Of a stretch of DNA of 64,000 nucleotides, positions 1-9,973 are shown piece after piece. Numbering within the stretch: the first letter of the stretch is position 1; the number at the start of each line of letters is the position of its first letter. Both the position numbers and the translations under genes were made by a program. This DNA is from Alphaproteobacteria bacterium (GTDB taxonomy: Bacteria; Pseudomonadota; Alphaproteobacteria; UBA8366), in assembly GCA_028281325.1 (NCBI GenBank), contig JANQKC010000011.1, positions 220,384 through 284,383 on the forward strand. Reading direction: 5' to 3'. The notes below the pieces were generated by a model that was not told where the DNA came from, did not search any database, and saw nothing but the letters and a program-made list of their open reading frames with translations.

Positions 1-401
1 TGAACCGCCGCGCGCCGCCGACCCTGCTGGCGGGACGCGTTTGGCATGTCGCGACCCCGCTCGATACGGCGGCGATGCAGGACGCGGCCAACGCCTTGAT
101 CGGCAATCATGATTTCACGAGTTTTCGCGCCGCGGCCTGCCAGGCCAAGTCGCCGGTCAAGACGCTGGATACCCTGCGCGTCGACCGCGACGGCGACGAG
201 ATCGCGATTGCCGTCGCAGCGCGGTCCTTCCTGCATCATCAAGTCCGCAACATCGCCGGGACGCTGAAGCTTGTCGGCGAGGGCAAATGGACCCGCGCCG
301 ACGTGGAAGCCGCCCTCGCGGCCCGTGACCGCAGCCGGGCCGGCCCGACCGCGCCGCCGGACGGGCTCTACCTGATGCGCGTGAGCTACGATCCGGCCTA
401 G
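1..401 (+). CDS. truA: tRNA pseudouridine(38-40) synthase TruA, C-terminal part
   Basis: The reading frame is open from the left edge of the window (codons from base 3), so the N-terminal half, including the catalytic aspartate region, lies outside. The visible part contains the signature of the TruA C-terminal domain: GNHDFTSF, then [21 protein letters not shown], the loop that contacts tRNA. TruA isomerises uridines 38-40 in the anticodon arm of many tRNAs. The gene ends at a TAG at 399-401 and converges with the membrane-protein/dapE/dapD group. truA next to dapE and dapD is a common alphaproteobacterial arrangement. Identification is secure; only the 5' end is missing. Confidence 0.95.
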   Translation, partial: NRRAPPTLLAGRVWHVATPLDTAAMQDAANALIGNHDFTSFRAAACQAKSPVKTLDTLRVDRDGDEIAIAVAARSFLHHQVRNIAGTLKLVGEGKWTRADVEAALAARDRSRAGPTAPPDGLYLMRVSYDPA

Positions 402-410
402 GGCAATCGC

Positions 411-980
411 TCAGAGCAACATGCCGTTCCGGGCGACGATGATGAACTGGCTCAGCATGAACTCGCCGACCACCAGGGCGATCGCGACATAAGGCGAGAC
501 TTCGAGCGCGGTGCGCAGAATGAACAGGTGGTAGAACAACACAACCGCGAGCGCCGCCAAGTTGACCACGACCAGCACGTCACGCGGGAGAAGACCGCTG
601 GCCGACAACAGCACCACCACCAGCAGGATGAGAATCTGCGGCCCCGCCGACCAGTTATAGGCCACGATGTAGCGGCAATAGTTGGCGTCCCTGTCGAGCC
701 CCCGCGCCACCGGCGCCATCAACAACGGCCAGGCCACCCAGCTCACGACATAGGCGATCGCTTCCACGGAGACGACACGGAACCCGCTCACTTCCGCCGG
801 GATCGGGCTGGGGCCGACCGACAAGATCACGATATAGCCGGGCAGAACAACGGCAGCGCAAAAGAAGGATTTAACGACGCCGGGCACGGAATCGTCGAAC
901 AGCGCGACGGCGCGGCCATCCCGCAGCAACATCCGCCAGGCCGCAAACAGCCCGGTCCACATTTCCGACATGGTGATCAT
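411..980 (-). CDS. Multipass membrane protein of unknown function (Yip1-like topology)
   Basis: A 189-residue protein with about five hydrophobic segments (roughly residues 35-57, 70-92, 104-129, 134-157 and 163-182), no signal peptide and no catalytic motif that I recognise. The topology resembles small YIP1-domain proteins, but that is only a resemblance. The start ATG at 980 is preceded by GGAG at a proper distance; a second in-frame ATG lies at 971. It follows dapE by 11 bases on the same strand and is likely transcribed with dapD and dapE. A role in envelope physiology is guessed only from this context. Confidence 0.8.
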   Translation of the reverse strand: MITMSEMWTGLFAAWRMLLRDGRAVALFDDSVPGVVKSFFCAAVVLPGYIVILSVGPSPIPAEVSGFRVVSVEAIAYVVSWVAWPLLMAPVARGLDRDANYCRYIVAYNWSAGPQILILLVVVLLSASGLLPRDVLVVVNLAALAVVLFYHLFILRTALEVSPYVAIALVVGEFMLSQFIIVARNGMLL

Positions 981-991
981 AGGTGCTCCGG

Positions 992-2140
992 CTATCGCGC
1001 TTCGAAGAACCGCGTCAAGACGTTCTGGTATATATCGGTCAAGGCGCGGATATCGTCCAGGCTACAGCGTTCGTCGACTTTATGCATGGTCTGGCTGACC
1101 AACCCGAATTCGGCGACCGGGCAATGATCCTTGATGAACCGCGCATCGGACGTGCCGCCGGTCGTGCTGAGTTCGGGACGCCGCCCGATGACCGTCTCGA
1201 TGCTGCCGCTGATCAGGTCGCTCAACAGGCCCGGCGGGAAGATGAAGGACTCGCCGCTCACCCGGTATTTCAGATCGTAGCCGTCCGGACCGGCGGTCTT
1301 GTCCAACGTCTCGCGGACCCATTTCACCAGGGAGTCCGAACTGTGCATATCGTTGAATCGGATGTTGAACCGGCCTTCGGCGGTGCCGGGAATGACGTTC
1401 TCGGTCGGGTTGCCGATGTCGATGCTGGTGATCTGCAGGCTGGACGGCTGGAAATGCTCGTTGCCGTCGTCCAGCGGATCGCGGATCAACGCCTCAAGCA
1501 TCCGCGTCAGGCTATGCGCCGCATTGTCCGCGAGATGCGGATAGGCGACATGCCCCTGCGTGCCCTTCGCCGTCACGATGAAGTTCACGCTGCCGCGGCG
1601 GCCGATCTTCATCATCTCGCCCATTTCGGACGGGTTGGTCGGCTCGCCGACGAGACAGGCGTCGATGCGTTCGTCCTGCTCCTCCAGCCAGTCGAGCACC
1701 TTGCGGGTGCCGTTGATCGCGGGGCCCTCCTCGTCGCCGGTGATCAGCAGGCTGATCGAGCCGGGCACGGGCCCGTCGGCCGTTACCCGCGCGGTGGCGG
1801 CGACGAAGGCGGCGATGGCGCTTTTCATGTCGACCGCACCACGGCCGTACAGGAACCCGTCGCGAATTTCGGCGGCGAAGGGATCGACGGTCCATTCTTC
1901 GGCCGGGCCGGTCGGCACCACGTCGGTGTGGCCCGCGAAGCAGAAATTCGGTGCCGCCGTGCCAAGCCGGGCGTAGAGATTGTCCACGTCCGGCGTGTCG
2001 GTATCGGAAAAGTTGAGGCGGTGGCAGGTGAAGCCGAGGCCTTCGAGCACGCCCTGCAATTCGTCGAGCGCGCCGCCCTCCTTCGGCGTCACGCTGGGGC
2101 AGCGGATCAGATCGCGCGCAAGGTCGACCGCGTCGATCAA
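992..2140 (-). CDS. dapE: Succinyl-diaminopimelate desuccinylase
   Basis: Zinc M20 peptidase-family enzyme that hydrolyses N-succinyl-LL-2,6-diaminopimelate to LL-diaminopimelate and succinate in the lysine and peptidoglycan pathway. Metal-ligand motifs are visible: FAGHTDVVP (His near residue 71), YGRGAVDMK (Asp near 104), GDEEG (Glu pair near 137) and a C-terminal histidine motif. About 382 residues, the usual family length. I chose the TTG at 2140, just after the dapD stop at 2146, because it aligns with the normal N-terminus of DapE (start, then [17 protein letters not shown]). The open frame extends further upstream but only inside dapD. Organised as dapD-dapE on the minus strand. Confidence 0.93.
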   Translation of the reverse strand: MIDAVDLARDLIRCPSVTPKEGGALDELQGVLEGLGFTCHRLNFSDTDTPDVDNLYARLGTAAPNFCFAGHTDVVPTGPAEEWTVDPFAAEIRDGFLYGRGAVDMKSAIAAFVAATARVTADGPVPGSISLLITGDEEGPAINGTRKVLDWLEEQDERIDACLVGEPTNPSEMGEMMKIGRRGSVNFIVTAKGTQGHVAYPHLADNAAHSLTRMLEALIRDPLDDGNEHFQPSSLQITSIDIGNPTENVIPGTAEGRFNIRFNDMHSSDSLVKWVRETLDKTAGPDGYDLKYRVSGESFIFPPGLLSDLISGSIETVIGRRPELSTTGGTSDARFIKDHCPVAEFGLVSQTMHKVDERCSLDDIRALTDIYQNVLTRFFEAR

Positions 2141-2145
2141 ACCGG

Positions 2146-2988
2146 TCAGTCCCGCAACAGGTCGTTGATCGAGGTCTTGGCGCGGGTGCCTTCGTCGACC
2201 GTCTTGATGATCACCGCGCAATACAGGCTCGGCCCGATGTTCTGGCCCGGCAGCGGATCGCTCGGCAGCGTACCCGGCACGACGACCGAATAGGCCGGCA
2301 CGCGCCCACGGATGATCTCACCGGACGCCTTATCGACGATCTTGGTCGACTGTCCGATGAAGACGCCCATCGACAGCACCGCGCCTTCCTCGACGATCAC
2401 GCCTTCGACAACCTCGCTACGCGCGCCGATGAAACAATTGTCCTCGATGATCACCGGGTCGGCCTGCAACGGTTCCAGCACGCCGCCGATGCCGACGCCG
2501 CCCGACAGATGGCAGTTTTCCCCGATCTGCGCACAGGAGCCGACCGTGGCCCAGGTATCGACCATGGTGTTCTTGCCGACATAGGCGCCGAGGTTGACGA
2601 AGCTCGGCATCAGGACCGCGCCGGGCGCCACATAGGCCGACCGCCGGACGACGCAGTTCGGCACGCTGCGGAAGCCCGCCTCGGCGAATTGCGCATCGGT
2701 CCAGCCCTTGGTCTTGGCGGGCACCTTGTCCCACCAGGCCGAGCCGTCCGGGCCGCCGCCCTGCGCCCACATGTCGTAGATGCGGAAGGACAGCAGCACC
2801 GCCTTCTTGAGCCACTGGTTGACGGTCCAACCGTCGGGACCTTTCTCGGCGACGCGCGCCTGGCCGGAATCGAGCAGGTCGAGCGCGGATTCGATGGCGT
2901 CGCGGACCTCTCCCTTGGTGGCGGAGGAGATCGCGTCGCGATCCTCCCAGGCGGCGTCGATGGCAGTTTGCAGATCTGCGTGGCTCAT
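2146..2988 (-). CDS. dapD: 2,3,4,5-tetrahydropyridine-2,6-dicarboxylate N-succinyltransferase
   Basis: Cytoplasmic trimeric acyltransferase that transfers succinyl from succinyl-CoA to tetrahydrodipicolinate, the step before the succinyl aminotransferase and DapE. The 280-residue product matches the family length. It has an N-terminal helical domain, then a left-handed beta-helix of hexapeptide repeats (about residues 110-235; for example [16 protein letters not shown] and [15 protein letters not shown]), and a C-terminal region containing VVPGTLPS. The ATG at 2988 has a GAGA purine run upstream. It is the first of a dapD-dapE unit and is followed by the small membrane protein. Confidence 0.96.
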   Translation of the reverse strand: MSHADLQTAIDAAWEDRDAISSATKGEVRDAIESALDLLDSGQARVAEKGPDGWTVNQWLKKAVLLSFRIYDMWAQGGGPDGSAWWDKVPAKTKGWTDAQFAEAGFRSVPNCVVRRSAYVAPGAVLMPSFVNLGAYVGKNTMVDTWATVGSCAQIGENCHLSGGVGIGGVLEPLQADPVIIEDNCFIGARSEVVEGVIVEEGAVLSMGVFIGQSTKIVDKASGEIIRGRVPAYSVVVPGTLPSDPLPGQNIGPSLYCAVIIKTVDEGTRAKTSINDLLRD

Positions 2989-3053
2989 GGATCAGTCTCT
3001 TGTTGGTACAGCCCTGAAAAGAGCGCCGACTCTGGGCAACAAGGCCCGGAGTG

Positions 3054-3734
3054 TCAAGACGAGGGCGCGATCCGGCCGGCCACCTCGACGATCCACTCCG
3101 ACAGATCGTCGATCACGTGGTGGATATGCGGATCGTCCTCGCTGCCGCCGGACCAGTGATGGTCGTTGCGGATCCAGACCGTGGTCATGCCCCGCTCGTG
3201 CGCCGGTTTCAGGTTACGGGCGAGATCCTCGACCATCACCGCGCAGGCCGGCTCGATATCGAACAGTTCGATCAACGTGTCGTAGGGCACCGGGTCCGGC
3301 TTCGGCACATATTCCGCCGCGACAATGTCGAAGACGCCGTCGAAGTGGTGCGACACGCCGAGCCGGTCGGTCACGCGCTGGGCATGCGGCACCGACCCGT
3401 TGGTATAGATCACCTTCCGCCCCGGCAGCTTCGCGAGGGCGGCGTCCAAGTCCGCATTCGGCGGGACCGGGCTGACATCGATGTCGTGGACATATTCGAG
3501 GAATTCTTCCGGCGCGACCCCATGCTTGGCCATCAGGCCGTTCAGCGTGGTGCCGTGCTCATGGAAATAGGATTTCTGCAGCTTCCGCGCTTCTTCCGGC
3601 GGCAAGTCGAACAAATCCATAATAAATTGCTGGATGTTCTTGTCGACCTGCAGGAACAGGTTGCATTCGGCCGGATACAACGTGTTGTCGAGGTCGAAAA
3701 CCCAGTGCGTGATATCGGCAAATTCGTCGCTCAT
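3054..3734 (-). CDS. HAD-family pyrimidine 5'-nucleotidase
   Basis: Haloacid dehalogenase-fold phosphatase of the pyrimidine 5'-nucleotidase (SDT1-like) type. HAD motif I is WVFDLDNTLYP near residue 13, motif II is IYTNG, motif III the lysine of YVPKPDP, and motif IV VMVEDLARN. Such enzymes dephosphorylate pyrimidine mononucleotides in the cytoplasm; the true substrate here is untested. I used the ATG at 3734 (MSDEFADITH), which matches typical N-termini; an in-frame ATG at 3758 would add eight residues. It sits just upstream of dapD on the same strand, with 65 bases between them, an arrangement common in alphaproteobacteria. Confidence 0.9.
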   Translation of the reverse strand: MSDEFADITHWVFDLDNTLYPAECNLFLQVDKNIQQFIMDLFDLPPEEARKLQKSYFHEHGTTLNGLMAKHGVAPEEFLEYVHDIDVSPVPPNADLDAALAKLPGRKVIYTNGSVPHAQRVTDRLGVSHHFDGVFDIVAAEYVPKPDPVPYDTLIELFDIEPACAVMVEDLARNLKPAHERGMTTVWIRNDHHWSGGSEDDPHIHHVIDDLSEWIVEVAGRIAPSS

Positions 3735-3879
3735 AGGAGCAGAGAGTGTCGCAAGCATCGCGATCCGGCAACCTTTTAATCAAAGGCAATCGACCGCTAA
3801 CACTTAATAAACCCTTACCCGATACCGTTCCCTGCCGCGCGGTTCGGGTGGCTTATCGCCGTCGGGAGGGAGAGTTCTC

Positions 3880-5583
3880 ATGCCATCGAAGATCCGGGGA
3901 CGCCGCGCCGATAGCGCCCGCGACGACTGGGCGGACATGCCGGCGACGCTGTCCGGCTATCCGGGTCCGGTGCTTCAGATCACCGCCTCGGGCGAACTGC
4001 AGCCGCTGAACGACGACGGCCGCTGGCTGATCGACGCGCTCGACCGGCCGGCCGGACAGGACGCCGCCTCCCGCCTGCTCGACCTGATCAAACAGGCCAT
4101 CGCCGACAGGACGACCACGCGCGACATCCTGGCGCTGCCCACAGACGGCGACGACCGGGTGATCGACACCACCGTCCTGCCGCGCGGCGACAGGCGGGCG
4201 TTGGTGGTCGGGCTCGATACGACCGAGTCGCGCGCGGCCATCCGCGCCGACGAGAACCGATATCGGCAACTGGTCGATATCGCCGCCGACTTCGCCTGGG
4301 AGACCGACAAGAACGGTGCCTTTACCTTCATCTCGCCGGCATCGGCGCTCGGCCACGCGCCGGGCGCCCTGATCGGAAAGCGGGCCCGCGACATCCTGCT
4401 GCGTGAACCGAGCAAGGCGGCGGTCCTGCCGTTCAGCGCCGTGGCCGCGGTCCGCCAGGAGGAGATTTGGGTGCGCAACGCGGACGGCCACCCGGTCTGC
4501 CTCGCCGTGTCCGCGCTGCCCATATTGAACGAAAAAGGGCTTCGCTGCGGCGCGCGCGGGGTCTGTCACGACGTCACCAGTTCCCGCCTGGTCGACAGCA
4601 CCGACGCCCGCCGCCGGGTGCGCGACCGCGTGGTCAATCACATTCTCGATTCGATCCGCGGCCAGCCGAACTCGCAGGCCATGCTGGACACCGCCGCCCG
4701 ATCCATTTGCAAAGCGGCCGAGAGCGACGCCTGCGAAGCCTTCCTGTTCGGCGACGATGGCCGGCCCATCCGGGTGGCGTCCTTCGGCGATACCGGTATC
4801 GCCGAGCGCTACTCCTATGAACTGGTCAAACGCATCGACGTCTCGGACCTGCACCGCGCCACCGTGGCCGGGCGGCCGGCGATCGGCATGCTGACCGGAA
4901 CGGGCGGCGCGCCGACGGGCGCCTTCCTGATCTGGCGGGTGGAGCCGGGCGCCGACTGGACCGACGACAACGAGTTGTTGCTGGTCGCGCTGCGCGAGCA
5001 GATCGGCGTCGTGATGTCGCAGATCGTCGAGCAGCGGAAACTCGAAACCATTTCCCGTTTCGACGAATTGACCGGGCTGATCAACCGACGCTTCTTCTAC
5101 GAGGAACTCGACCAACGGCTCTCCCAGTCGATCCAACGCGGGCGGCGCGGCTCCTTGATTTATGTCGACCTGGACAACTTCAAGGCGGTCAACGACAAGC
5201 TCGGCCACGACAAGGGCGACGCGGTGCTGCGCAAGCTCGCCGATATCCTGCGCGCGAACACCCGCGAATACGACCTGATCGGCCGGCTCGGCGGCGACGA
5301 ATTCGCGATCTGGCTCGACGACACCGACGCGAATGTCGCGGCCAAGCGGGGCGAAAACATGCTGATCGCGTCGCAGGCCATGAGCGGCATGAGCGCGTCG
5401 CGCGACAAACCCTTGGCGATCTCGATCGGCATCGCGATCTACGACCCCCGTAGCGAGGAAACCCGCGATACGCTGATCACAAGGGCCGACAGCGCCATGT
5501 ATCAGGCCAAGCATACGGGCAAGGGCCGCCTAGCGCTGGCCCCGCCCGTGGAGCGGTTCGCCGAGCAGCGGCAAGCCCGCTGA
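3880..5583 (+). CDS. PAS-GGDEF diguanylate cyclase
   Basis: A 567-residue soluble sensor enzyme. A PAS fold (about residues 118-235, ending GARGVCHDVT) is followed by a GAF-like region (about 240-385) and a GGDEF domain (about 395-555). The active-site motif GGDEF is intact, and an RxxD sequence (REYD) lies exactly five residues before it, the arrangement of a c-di-GMP inhibitory I-site. It should therefore make c-di-GMP from two GTP with product feedback. No membrane segment or EAL domain is present. The ATG at 3880 follows a strong GGGAGGGAGAG ribosome-binding sequence. It is divergent from the nucleotidase gene and converges with argB. Confidence 0.92.
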   Translation: MPSKIRGRRADSARDDWADMPATLSGYPGPVLQITASGELQPLNDDGRWLIDALDRPAGQDAASRLLDLIKQAIADRTTTRDILALPTDGDDRVIDTTVLPRGDRRALVVGLDTTESRAAIRADENRYRQLVDIAADFAWETDKNGAFTFISPASALGHAPGALIGKRARDILLREPSKAAVLPFSAVAAVRQEEIWVRNADGHPVCLAVSALPILNEKGLRCGARGVCHDVTSSRLVDSTDARRRVRDRVVNHILDSIRGQPNSQAMLDTAARSICKAAESDACEAFLFGDDGRPIRVASFGDTGIAERYSYELVKRIDVSDLHRATVAGRPAIGMLTGTGGAPTGAFLIWRVEPGADWTDDNELLLVALREQIGVVMSQIVEQRKLETISRFDELTGLINRRFFYEELDQRLSQSIQRGRRGSLIYVDLDNFKAVNDKLGHDKGDAVLRKLADILRANTREYDLIGRLGGDEFAIWLDDTDANVAAKRGENMLIASQAMSGMSASRDKPLAISIGIAIYDPRSEETRDTLITRADSAMYQAKHTGKGRLALAPPVERFAEQRQAR

Positions 5584-5609
5584 TTGCCGGAAACCGTCCG
5601 GCCGCGGCC

Positions 5610-6518
5610 TCAGCCGTTCCGGATCAGCGTGCCCGACCCGTGTTCCGTGAAGATTTCCAGCAGGATGCCATGCGGCACGCGGCCGTCGATGATCACCGAC
5701 GCGTCGACGCCGGCCTGCACCGCCTCGACGCAGGTCTCGACCTTGGGGATCATGCCGCCGGTCAGCGTACCGTCCTTGCGGAAGGCCGCCGCATCGGCGA
5801 GCGTCATCTCGGAAATCAAGCGTTTGTCCTTGTCCAAAACCCCTTCCACATCGGTCAGCAGCAGCAGCCGCGTCGCCTTCATCGCGCCCGCGATGGCGCC
5901 GGCGACCGTATCCGCGTTGATGTTGAAGGTCTGCCCCGCCTCATCCAGACCCAACGGCGCGATCACCGGAATGATGTCGGTATCCCGCAGCGCCTTCAGG
6001 ACATGCACGTCGATATGCTTCGGGTCGCCGACGAAACCCAGGTCGAGCACTTTCTCGATATTGGAATCCGGGTCGCGCGTCGTGCGTTTCAGCTTCTCGA
6101 CCGTGATCAGCCGCGCGTCCTTGCCGGACAGCCCAACCGCGCGGCCGCCCGCCGCGCCGATGCTGGCGACGATCTCCTTGTTGATCTGACCCGACAGAAC
6201 CATTTCGACCACGCCGACAGTCGCCCCGTCCGTGACGCGCAAGCCGTCGACGAACTCGCTCTGTATCTTGAGGCGTTCCAGCATGGCGCCGATCTGCGGT
6301 CCGCCGCCATGCACGACGATCGGGTTGATGCCGACCTGCTTGAGCAGCACCACGTCGCGCGCGAAGACGCCGGCCAGGCTTTCATCGCCCATGGCGTGGC
6401 CGCCGTATTTGATCACGAAGGTATGGCCGGCGTAGCGGCGCATGAAGGGCAAGGCCTCGGTCAGGATGCCCGCCTGTTCCAACCACTTCGCCCGCAATTT
6501 CGTCTTGTTCTCGCTCAT
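5610..6518 (-). CDS. argB: Acetylglutamate kinase
   Basis: Catalyses ATP-dependent phosphorylation of N-acetylglutamate, the second step of arginine synthesis. Amino-acid-kinase landmarks are visible: [10 protein letters not shown] (phosphate binding, near residue 30), [10 protein letters not shown], and GMIPKVE near the C-terminus. The product is 302 residues from the ATG at 6518 ([17 protein letters not shown]); an upstream in-frame start at 6566 would add 16 residues unlike the family. It is last in the run rpmH-rnpA-yidD-yidC-engB-argB and lies 60 bases after engB. Arginine-sensitive kinases carry an extra N-terminal helix; the short N-terminus leaves that question open. Confidence 0.95.
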   Translation of the reverse strand: MSENKTKLRAKWLEQAGILTEALPFMRRYAGHTFVIKYGGHAMGDESLAGVFARDVVLLKQVGINPIVVHGGGPQIGAMLERLKIQSEFVDGLRVTDGATVGVVEMVLSGQINKEIVASIGAAGGRAVGLSGKDARLITVEKLKRTTRDPDSNIEKVLDLGFVGDPKHIDVHVLKALRDTDIIPVIAPLGLDEAGQTFNINADTVAGAIAGAMKATRLLLLTDVEGVLDKDKRLISEMTLADAAAFRKDGTLTGGMIPKVETCVEAVQAGVDASVIIDGRVPHGILLEIFTEHGSGTLIRNG

Positions 6519-6578
6519 CGACCGTCGCTTCCCGCCTTCGTCAACACGGCGTCCCTTGTTCACCAATCGGACGCCGTT

Positions 6579-7280
6579 TTAGACCATTCGCTGGTCGCCC
6601 GCCAGCGCGGCCAGGTCGGCGCGTAGCTCGGGAATACCTGTTTTCTTGATCGAACTGGTCGGCAAGACCTGGGGTAACGCGGCCGTGCGTTTGCGCAGCG
6701 CGTCCTCGACCTCGGCGATACGGGCCGTCAACGCGTCGCGTTTCAGCTTATCGCATTTGGTCAGCACGACCCGGTAGGGCACCGCCGCATTCTCCAGCAG
6801 GTCCATCAACTCCGCATCGCTGGGCTTGAGGCCATGCCGGCCGTCGACCAGCAAACACAGCCGCCGCAGCCCGACGCGCCCCTTGAGGTAGCTCTGGATC
6901 AACCGCGTCCAGGCCGCCACCTCGGTCTTGGCGGCGCGGGCATAGCCGTAGCCCGGCAGATCGACCAGCATCAGCCGACCGCCGAGGTCGAAGAAGTTTA
7001 TCTGCCGCGTCCGGCCCGGCGTGTTCGACGTGCGCGCCAGCGTCTTGCGGCCGGTCAGCGCGTTGACCAGGCTGGACTTGCCCACATTCGACCGCCCGGC
7101 AAACGCGACTTCCGGCAGTTTGTCTTCGGGCAGGCCGCCAAGATCGGCGGCGCCGGTCACGAACCGGCATTCCTGCGCAAAAAGCTTGCGTGCGGATTCA
7201 AGCGTTTCGGCGTCGGGGCCGAACTCGTCCGGGCCGGACCCGCCGGTCAGACCGTGCCCATGCGTTTCATGATCACCCAT
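6579..7280 (-). CDS. engB: Ribosome biogenesis GTP-binding protein YihA/YsxC (EngB)
   Basis: Small TRAFAC GTPase needed for late assembly of the large ribosomal subunit. G1 is GRSNVGKS (about residues 62-69), G2 the threonine region TSNTPGRT, G3 VDLPGYG and G4 VLTKCDKL. Start ATG at 7280 (MGDHETHGHG) gives 233 residues and overlaps the 3' end of yidC by 34 bases; an in-frame extension further upstream is only the shadow of yidC. The overlap implies translational coupling within the rpmH-to-argB run. Confidence 0.93.
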   Translation of the reverse strand: MGDHETHGHGLTGGSGPDEFGPDAETLESARKLFAQECRFVTGAADLGGLPEDKLPEVAFAGRSNVGKSSLVNALTGRKTLARTSNTPGRTRQINFFDLGGRLMLVDLPGYGYARAAKTEVAAWTRLIQSYLKGRVGLRRLCLLVDGRHGLKPSDAELMDLLENAAVPYRVVLTKCDKLKRDALTARIAEVEDALRKRTAALPQVLPTSSIKKTGIPELRADLAALAGDQRMV

Positions 7281-9061
7281 TGCTGCCCCATCGACAGAAC
7301 GTTGTTCCAAGCCCAGTAGATGACCAGCCCCGCCGGGAAGGGCGCGAGGATGAAGGTGAAGATCAGCGGCATGAAGAGGAAAATCTTGGCCTGGATCGGG
7401 TCGGTCGGCTGCGGGTTGAGTTTCTGCTGCAGATACATGGTCACGCCCATGATGATCGGCCACAGGCCGATATTGACCATGTCCAGCGCCGGCGGCACGT
7501 TCCAGTCGATCAATCCGAACACGGTCAGCAAGCCGATCGGGTCCTTTGCCGACAGGTCGTTGATCCAACCGTAGAAGGGCGCGTGCCGCATCTCGATCGT
7601 GACGAACAGCACCTTGTACAGCGCGAAGAAGACCGGAATCTGCACCAGCATCGGCAAACAGCCCGCCGCCGGGTTGACGCCCTCCTTCTTGTATAGCGCC
7701 ATGAGTTCCTGGTTCATGCGCTGCTTGTCGTCGCCGAACCGCTCTTTCATCGACTGCATCTTCGGCTGCAGCCCCTTCATCTTGCTCATCGCGCGGTAGG
7801 ACTTGTTCGCAAGCGGGAAGAACACCAACTTGATGCCGACGGTCAGCGCCAAAATCGCCAATCCGAAATTGCCGAGATAGTTATTGAGCCATAGCAGTGC
7901 GTAGAAGATCGGCTTGGTCAGGAAATAGAACCAGCCGAAATCGACGGCGAGGTCGAACCGGGGAATGCCGAGTTTTTCCTCGTATTTGTCCAGCAGCGGC
8001 ACTTCCTTGGCCCCGGCGAACAGATGGTTCGTCACCTCGACGGTCGCCCCCTCCGGAATTTGCATGGCGTCCATCAGGTAATCGGACTGATACTGCCGGG
8101 TGGTTCCGATTGGCCCGCTGTTGAAGCTCATGTTAACCGAAGCGCCCTGATCCGGGACCATCGCCACCAGCCAGTATTTGTCGGTGATGCCGAGCCAACC
8201 GCCCTTGGTGCTGAACCGTTGCGGACCGTCTTCGTCCAGGTCGTCGTAATCGATTTCCTGCAGCGTATCGTCGATAACGCCGAGCAGGCCTTCGTGAAGA
8301 ATATAAAAATCAAGGATGTCCGGCTTGCCCGTGCGCGAGACCAGACCGTAAGGCGCGACGTTGATGGCGTCGGCGCTGTTGTTCCGCACCCGCTGCACCA
8401 CGGTGAACATGTAGTTTTCGTCCAGCGAGATCTGCTGTTCGAAGAGCACGCCTTCGCCGTTATCCCACTGCAGGGTAACCGGCGATCCGGGCGCCAGCTC
8501 CGAATTGTTGGCGGTCCATTCGGAGTTGCGGTTGGGCACCTTGACGCCCGCCATCGGAAGCCAGCCGAATTCCGAATAGTACGGCTGGGGAGTGCCGGCC
8601 GGATGCAGCAACTCGACCAACGGGCTCTCGGGATCGAGCGTTTCGCGGTAGTCCTTAAGGAAAAGGTCGTCGAGCCGCGCGCCCTTGAGCGAGATCGATC
8701 CTTCGAGCCGGGGGTTGATGACCTTGACGCGCGGCGTCTTTGCCAGCGCGGCCGTGCGCTGCCCCACCGGGTCCGAGGACACGCCGACGACGCCGGACGT
8801 GTCGACGCCGAGGCTCGGTGTGTCGGCGATGCCCGGAATGCCCGGCGTCGCCCCGACCGGGCTGCCGTCGACCGGCGCCGGCGTGCCGGGCGTTCCCTCG
8901 GTCTGGGACGGCGCGGTCGGCTGCTGCGTCGCTTGCTGCTGTGCCGCCTCTTGTTGCGCCACCTGCTGTTCCCGGCGCGGCATCTCGAAAAACACCTGGT
9001 AGACCAGCAGAATCACAACCGACATGACGATTGCGATAACCAGATTCTTTTGATCAGCCAT
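7247..9061 (-). CDS. yidC: Membrane protein insertase YidC
   Basis: Inner-membrane insertase that works with SecYEG or alone. It has an N-terminal transmembrane helix (about residues 6-24), a Gln/Pro/Thr-rich linker (about 33-75), a large periplasmic P1 domain (to about 365) and the conserved five-helix 60-kDa inner-membrane domain (about 385-590) containing LVFFPLANKSYRAMSKMK and GCLPMLVQIPVFFALYKVL. The length of 604 residues is normal for alphaproteobacteria. The ATG at 9061 overlaps the yidD stop by one base (TAATG), and the 3' end overlaps engB. A farther upstream start at 9109 would lie inside yidD. Confidence 0.96.
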   Translation of the reverse strand: MADQKNLVIAIVMSVVILLVYQVFFEMPRREQQVAQQEAAQQQATQQPTAPSQTEGTPGTPAPVDGSPVGATPGIPGIADTPSLGVDTSGVVGVSSDPVGQRTAALAKTPRVKVINPRLEGSISLKGARLDDLFLKDYRETLDPESPLVELLHPAGTPQPYYSEFGWLPMAGVKVPNRNSEWTANNSELAPGSPVTLQWDNGEGVLFEQQISLDENYMFTVVQRVRNNSADAINVAPYGLVSRTGKPDILDFYILHEGLLGVIDDTLQEIDYDDLDEDGPQRFSTKGGWLGITDKYWLVAMVPDQGASVNMSFNSGPIGTTRQYQSDYLMDAMQIPEGATVEVTNHLFAGAKEVPLLDKYEEKLGIPRFDLAVDFGWFYFLTKPIFYALLWLNNYLGNFGLAILALTVGIKLVFFPLANKSYRAMSKMKGLQPKMQSMKERFGDDKQRMNQELMALYKKEGVNPAAGCLPMLVQIPVFFALYKVLFVTIEMRHAPFYGWINDLSAKDPIGLLTVFGLIDWNVPPALDMVNIGLWPIIMGVTMYLQQKLNPQPTDPIQAKIFLFMPLIFTFILAPFPAGLVIYWAWNNVLSMGQQWVIMKRMGTV

Positions 9062-9333
9062 TACCGAGTCACCACTTCTGAACGCGCCGCGGCCCGTTGA
9101 TCGCGGCAACAGGCACCGGGAACCGGATCATACCCGCTGCCGCCCCAAGGATGGCAGCGCATAATCCGGCGCAGCGCCAGCCAACCGCCGCGAAGCGGAC
9201 CATGCACCGTCACCGCTTCCAGGGCGTAGTCCGAACAGCCCGGCAGGTAGCGGCAGGACCCCGTGAAGAACAAGGACAGAAAAAGCTGATAGCCACGGAT
9301 CAATACGCGCAAGAAAGAGGTCCCTAAGCCCAT
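9061..9333 (-). CDS. yidD: Membrane protein insertion efficiency factor YidD
   Basis: A 90-residue peripheral membrane protein that assists YidC-dependent insertion. The family signature is present: an amphipathic start ([13 protein letters not shown]), then [15 protein letters not shown] and [18 protein letters not shown], with the conserved cysteines. It lies between rnpA and yidC as in nearly all Proteobacteria, 25 bases after rnpA, and its stop codon overlaps the yidC start. Confidence 0.95.
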   Translation of the reverse strand: MGLGTSFLRVLIRGYQLFLSLFFTGSCRYLPGCSDYALEAVTVHGPLRGGWLALRRIMRCHPWGGSGYDPVPGACCRDQRAAARSEVVTR

Positions 9334-9358
9334 CGGTAATCGATCCTCCCGATCCGGG

Positions 9359-9709
9359 TTAACGGCTGCGCCATAGGTCGAGACGCTTTAGCGCTTTTTC
9401 AAGATCACCGGTCAACGCGCCGAAATCCCGACGCAGCGTCCCCTTCCGTGCAATCAGGACATAATCAAAACCGGGTTCGGCATGATGAGGCATAACCGCC
9501 CGGACCACCGCGCGCAAGCGCCGCCGGGCGCGATTGCGATCGACCGCGCCGCCGACCCGCCGACTCGCCGTGAATCCCACGCGAACCGGTGCGTCGGCGT
9601 CACGCTGTCGACAAGACTGAAGGACAAGCCCGGGAGCCACCGATTTCCGGCCTTTCGCAGCACGAAGGAACTCGGGCCGCCGCGTCAGCCTGCCGACGGG
9701 CGACCGCAT
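9359..9709 (-). CDS. rnpA: Ribonuclease P protein component
   Basis: Protein subunit of RNase P, which with the M1 RNA removes tRNA 5' leaders. The family RNR motif is visible as [14 protein letters not shown] (about residues 60-73), with the [11 protein letters not shown] strand before it. I chose the ATG at 9709 ([20 protein letters not shown]), giving 116 residues, because it lies four bases after the rpmH stop and fits the family; the same frame is open further upstream only across rpmH. Confidence 0.94.
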   Translation of the reverse strand: MRSPVGRLTRRPEFLRAAKGRKSVAPGLVLQSCRQRDADAPVRVGFTASRRVGGAVDRNRARRRLRAVVRAVMPHHAEPGFDYVLIARKGTLRRDFGALTGDLEKALKRLDLWRSR

Positions 9710-9713
9710 GACG

Positions 9714-9848
9714 TCAGGCTGAGAGCCGCTTACGGCCCTTTTTACGGCGCCGGGCCAGGACCTGACGGCCGGCCTTCGTCGCCATGCGGGAGCGGAATCC
9801 ATGCCGCCGCTTACGGACAAGGTTGCCCGGCTGAAAGGTGCGTTTCAC
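9714..9848 (-). CDS. rpmH: 50S ribosomal protein L34
   Basis: A 44-residue, very basic protein, easily missed because it is short and uses a GTG start (complement of 9846-9848). The translation begins [18 protein letters not shown] and ends GRKRLSA, an unmistakable L34. L34 sits at the foot of 23S rRNA domain III. It heads the rpmH-rnpA-yidD-yidC-engB-argB run; the stop TGA (9716-9714) is four bases before the rnpA ATG. dnaA and oriC, often beside rpmH in other bacteria, are not visible here, as is usual in alphaproteobacteria. Confidence 0.97.
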   Translation of the reverse strand: MKRTFQPGNLVRKRRHGFRSRMATKAGRQVLARRRKKGRKRLSA

Positions 9849-9973
9849 GATGTTCTCTCCAAAGCGCCTAAGGATAGAGGCCGGTGTATAAAAGGTCGGT
9901 CAACCGGTGTCAATCGACGGCTTGGCCAACGCCCGGGACGCCGCTGCGCAGGGCGTCCGGCAGGCCGCTAACC

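Noticed and set aside
983..2293. A 436-codon open frame opposite dapE and dapD
   Set aside because: Its translation is low-complexity Arg/Ala/Gly/Val without known motifs and it is fully antisense to two certain genes; a high-GC shadow frame.
3853..5514. A 553-codon minus-strand open frame opposite the diguanylate cyclase
   Set aside because: The plus-strand frame has intact PAS and GGDEF motifs and a strong ribosome-binding site; the opposite frame has none.
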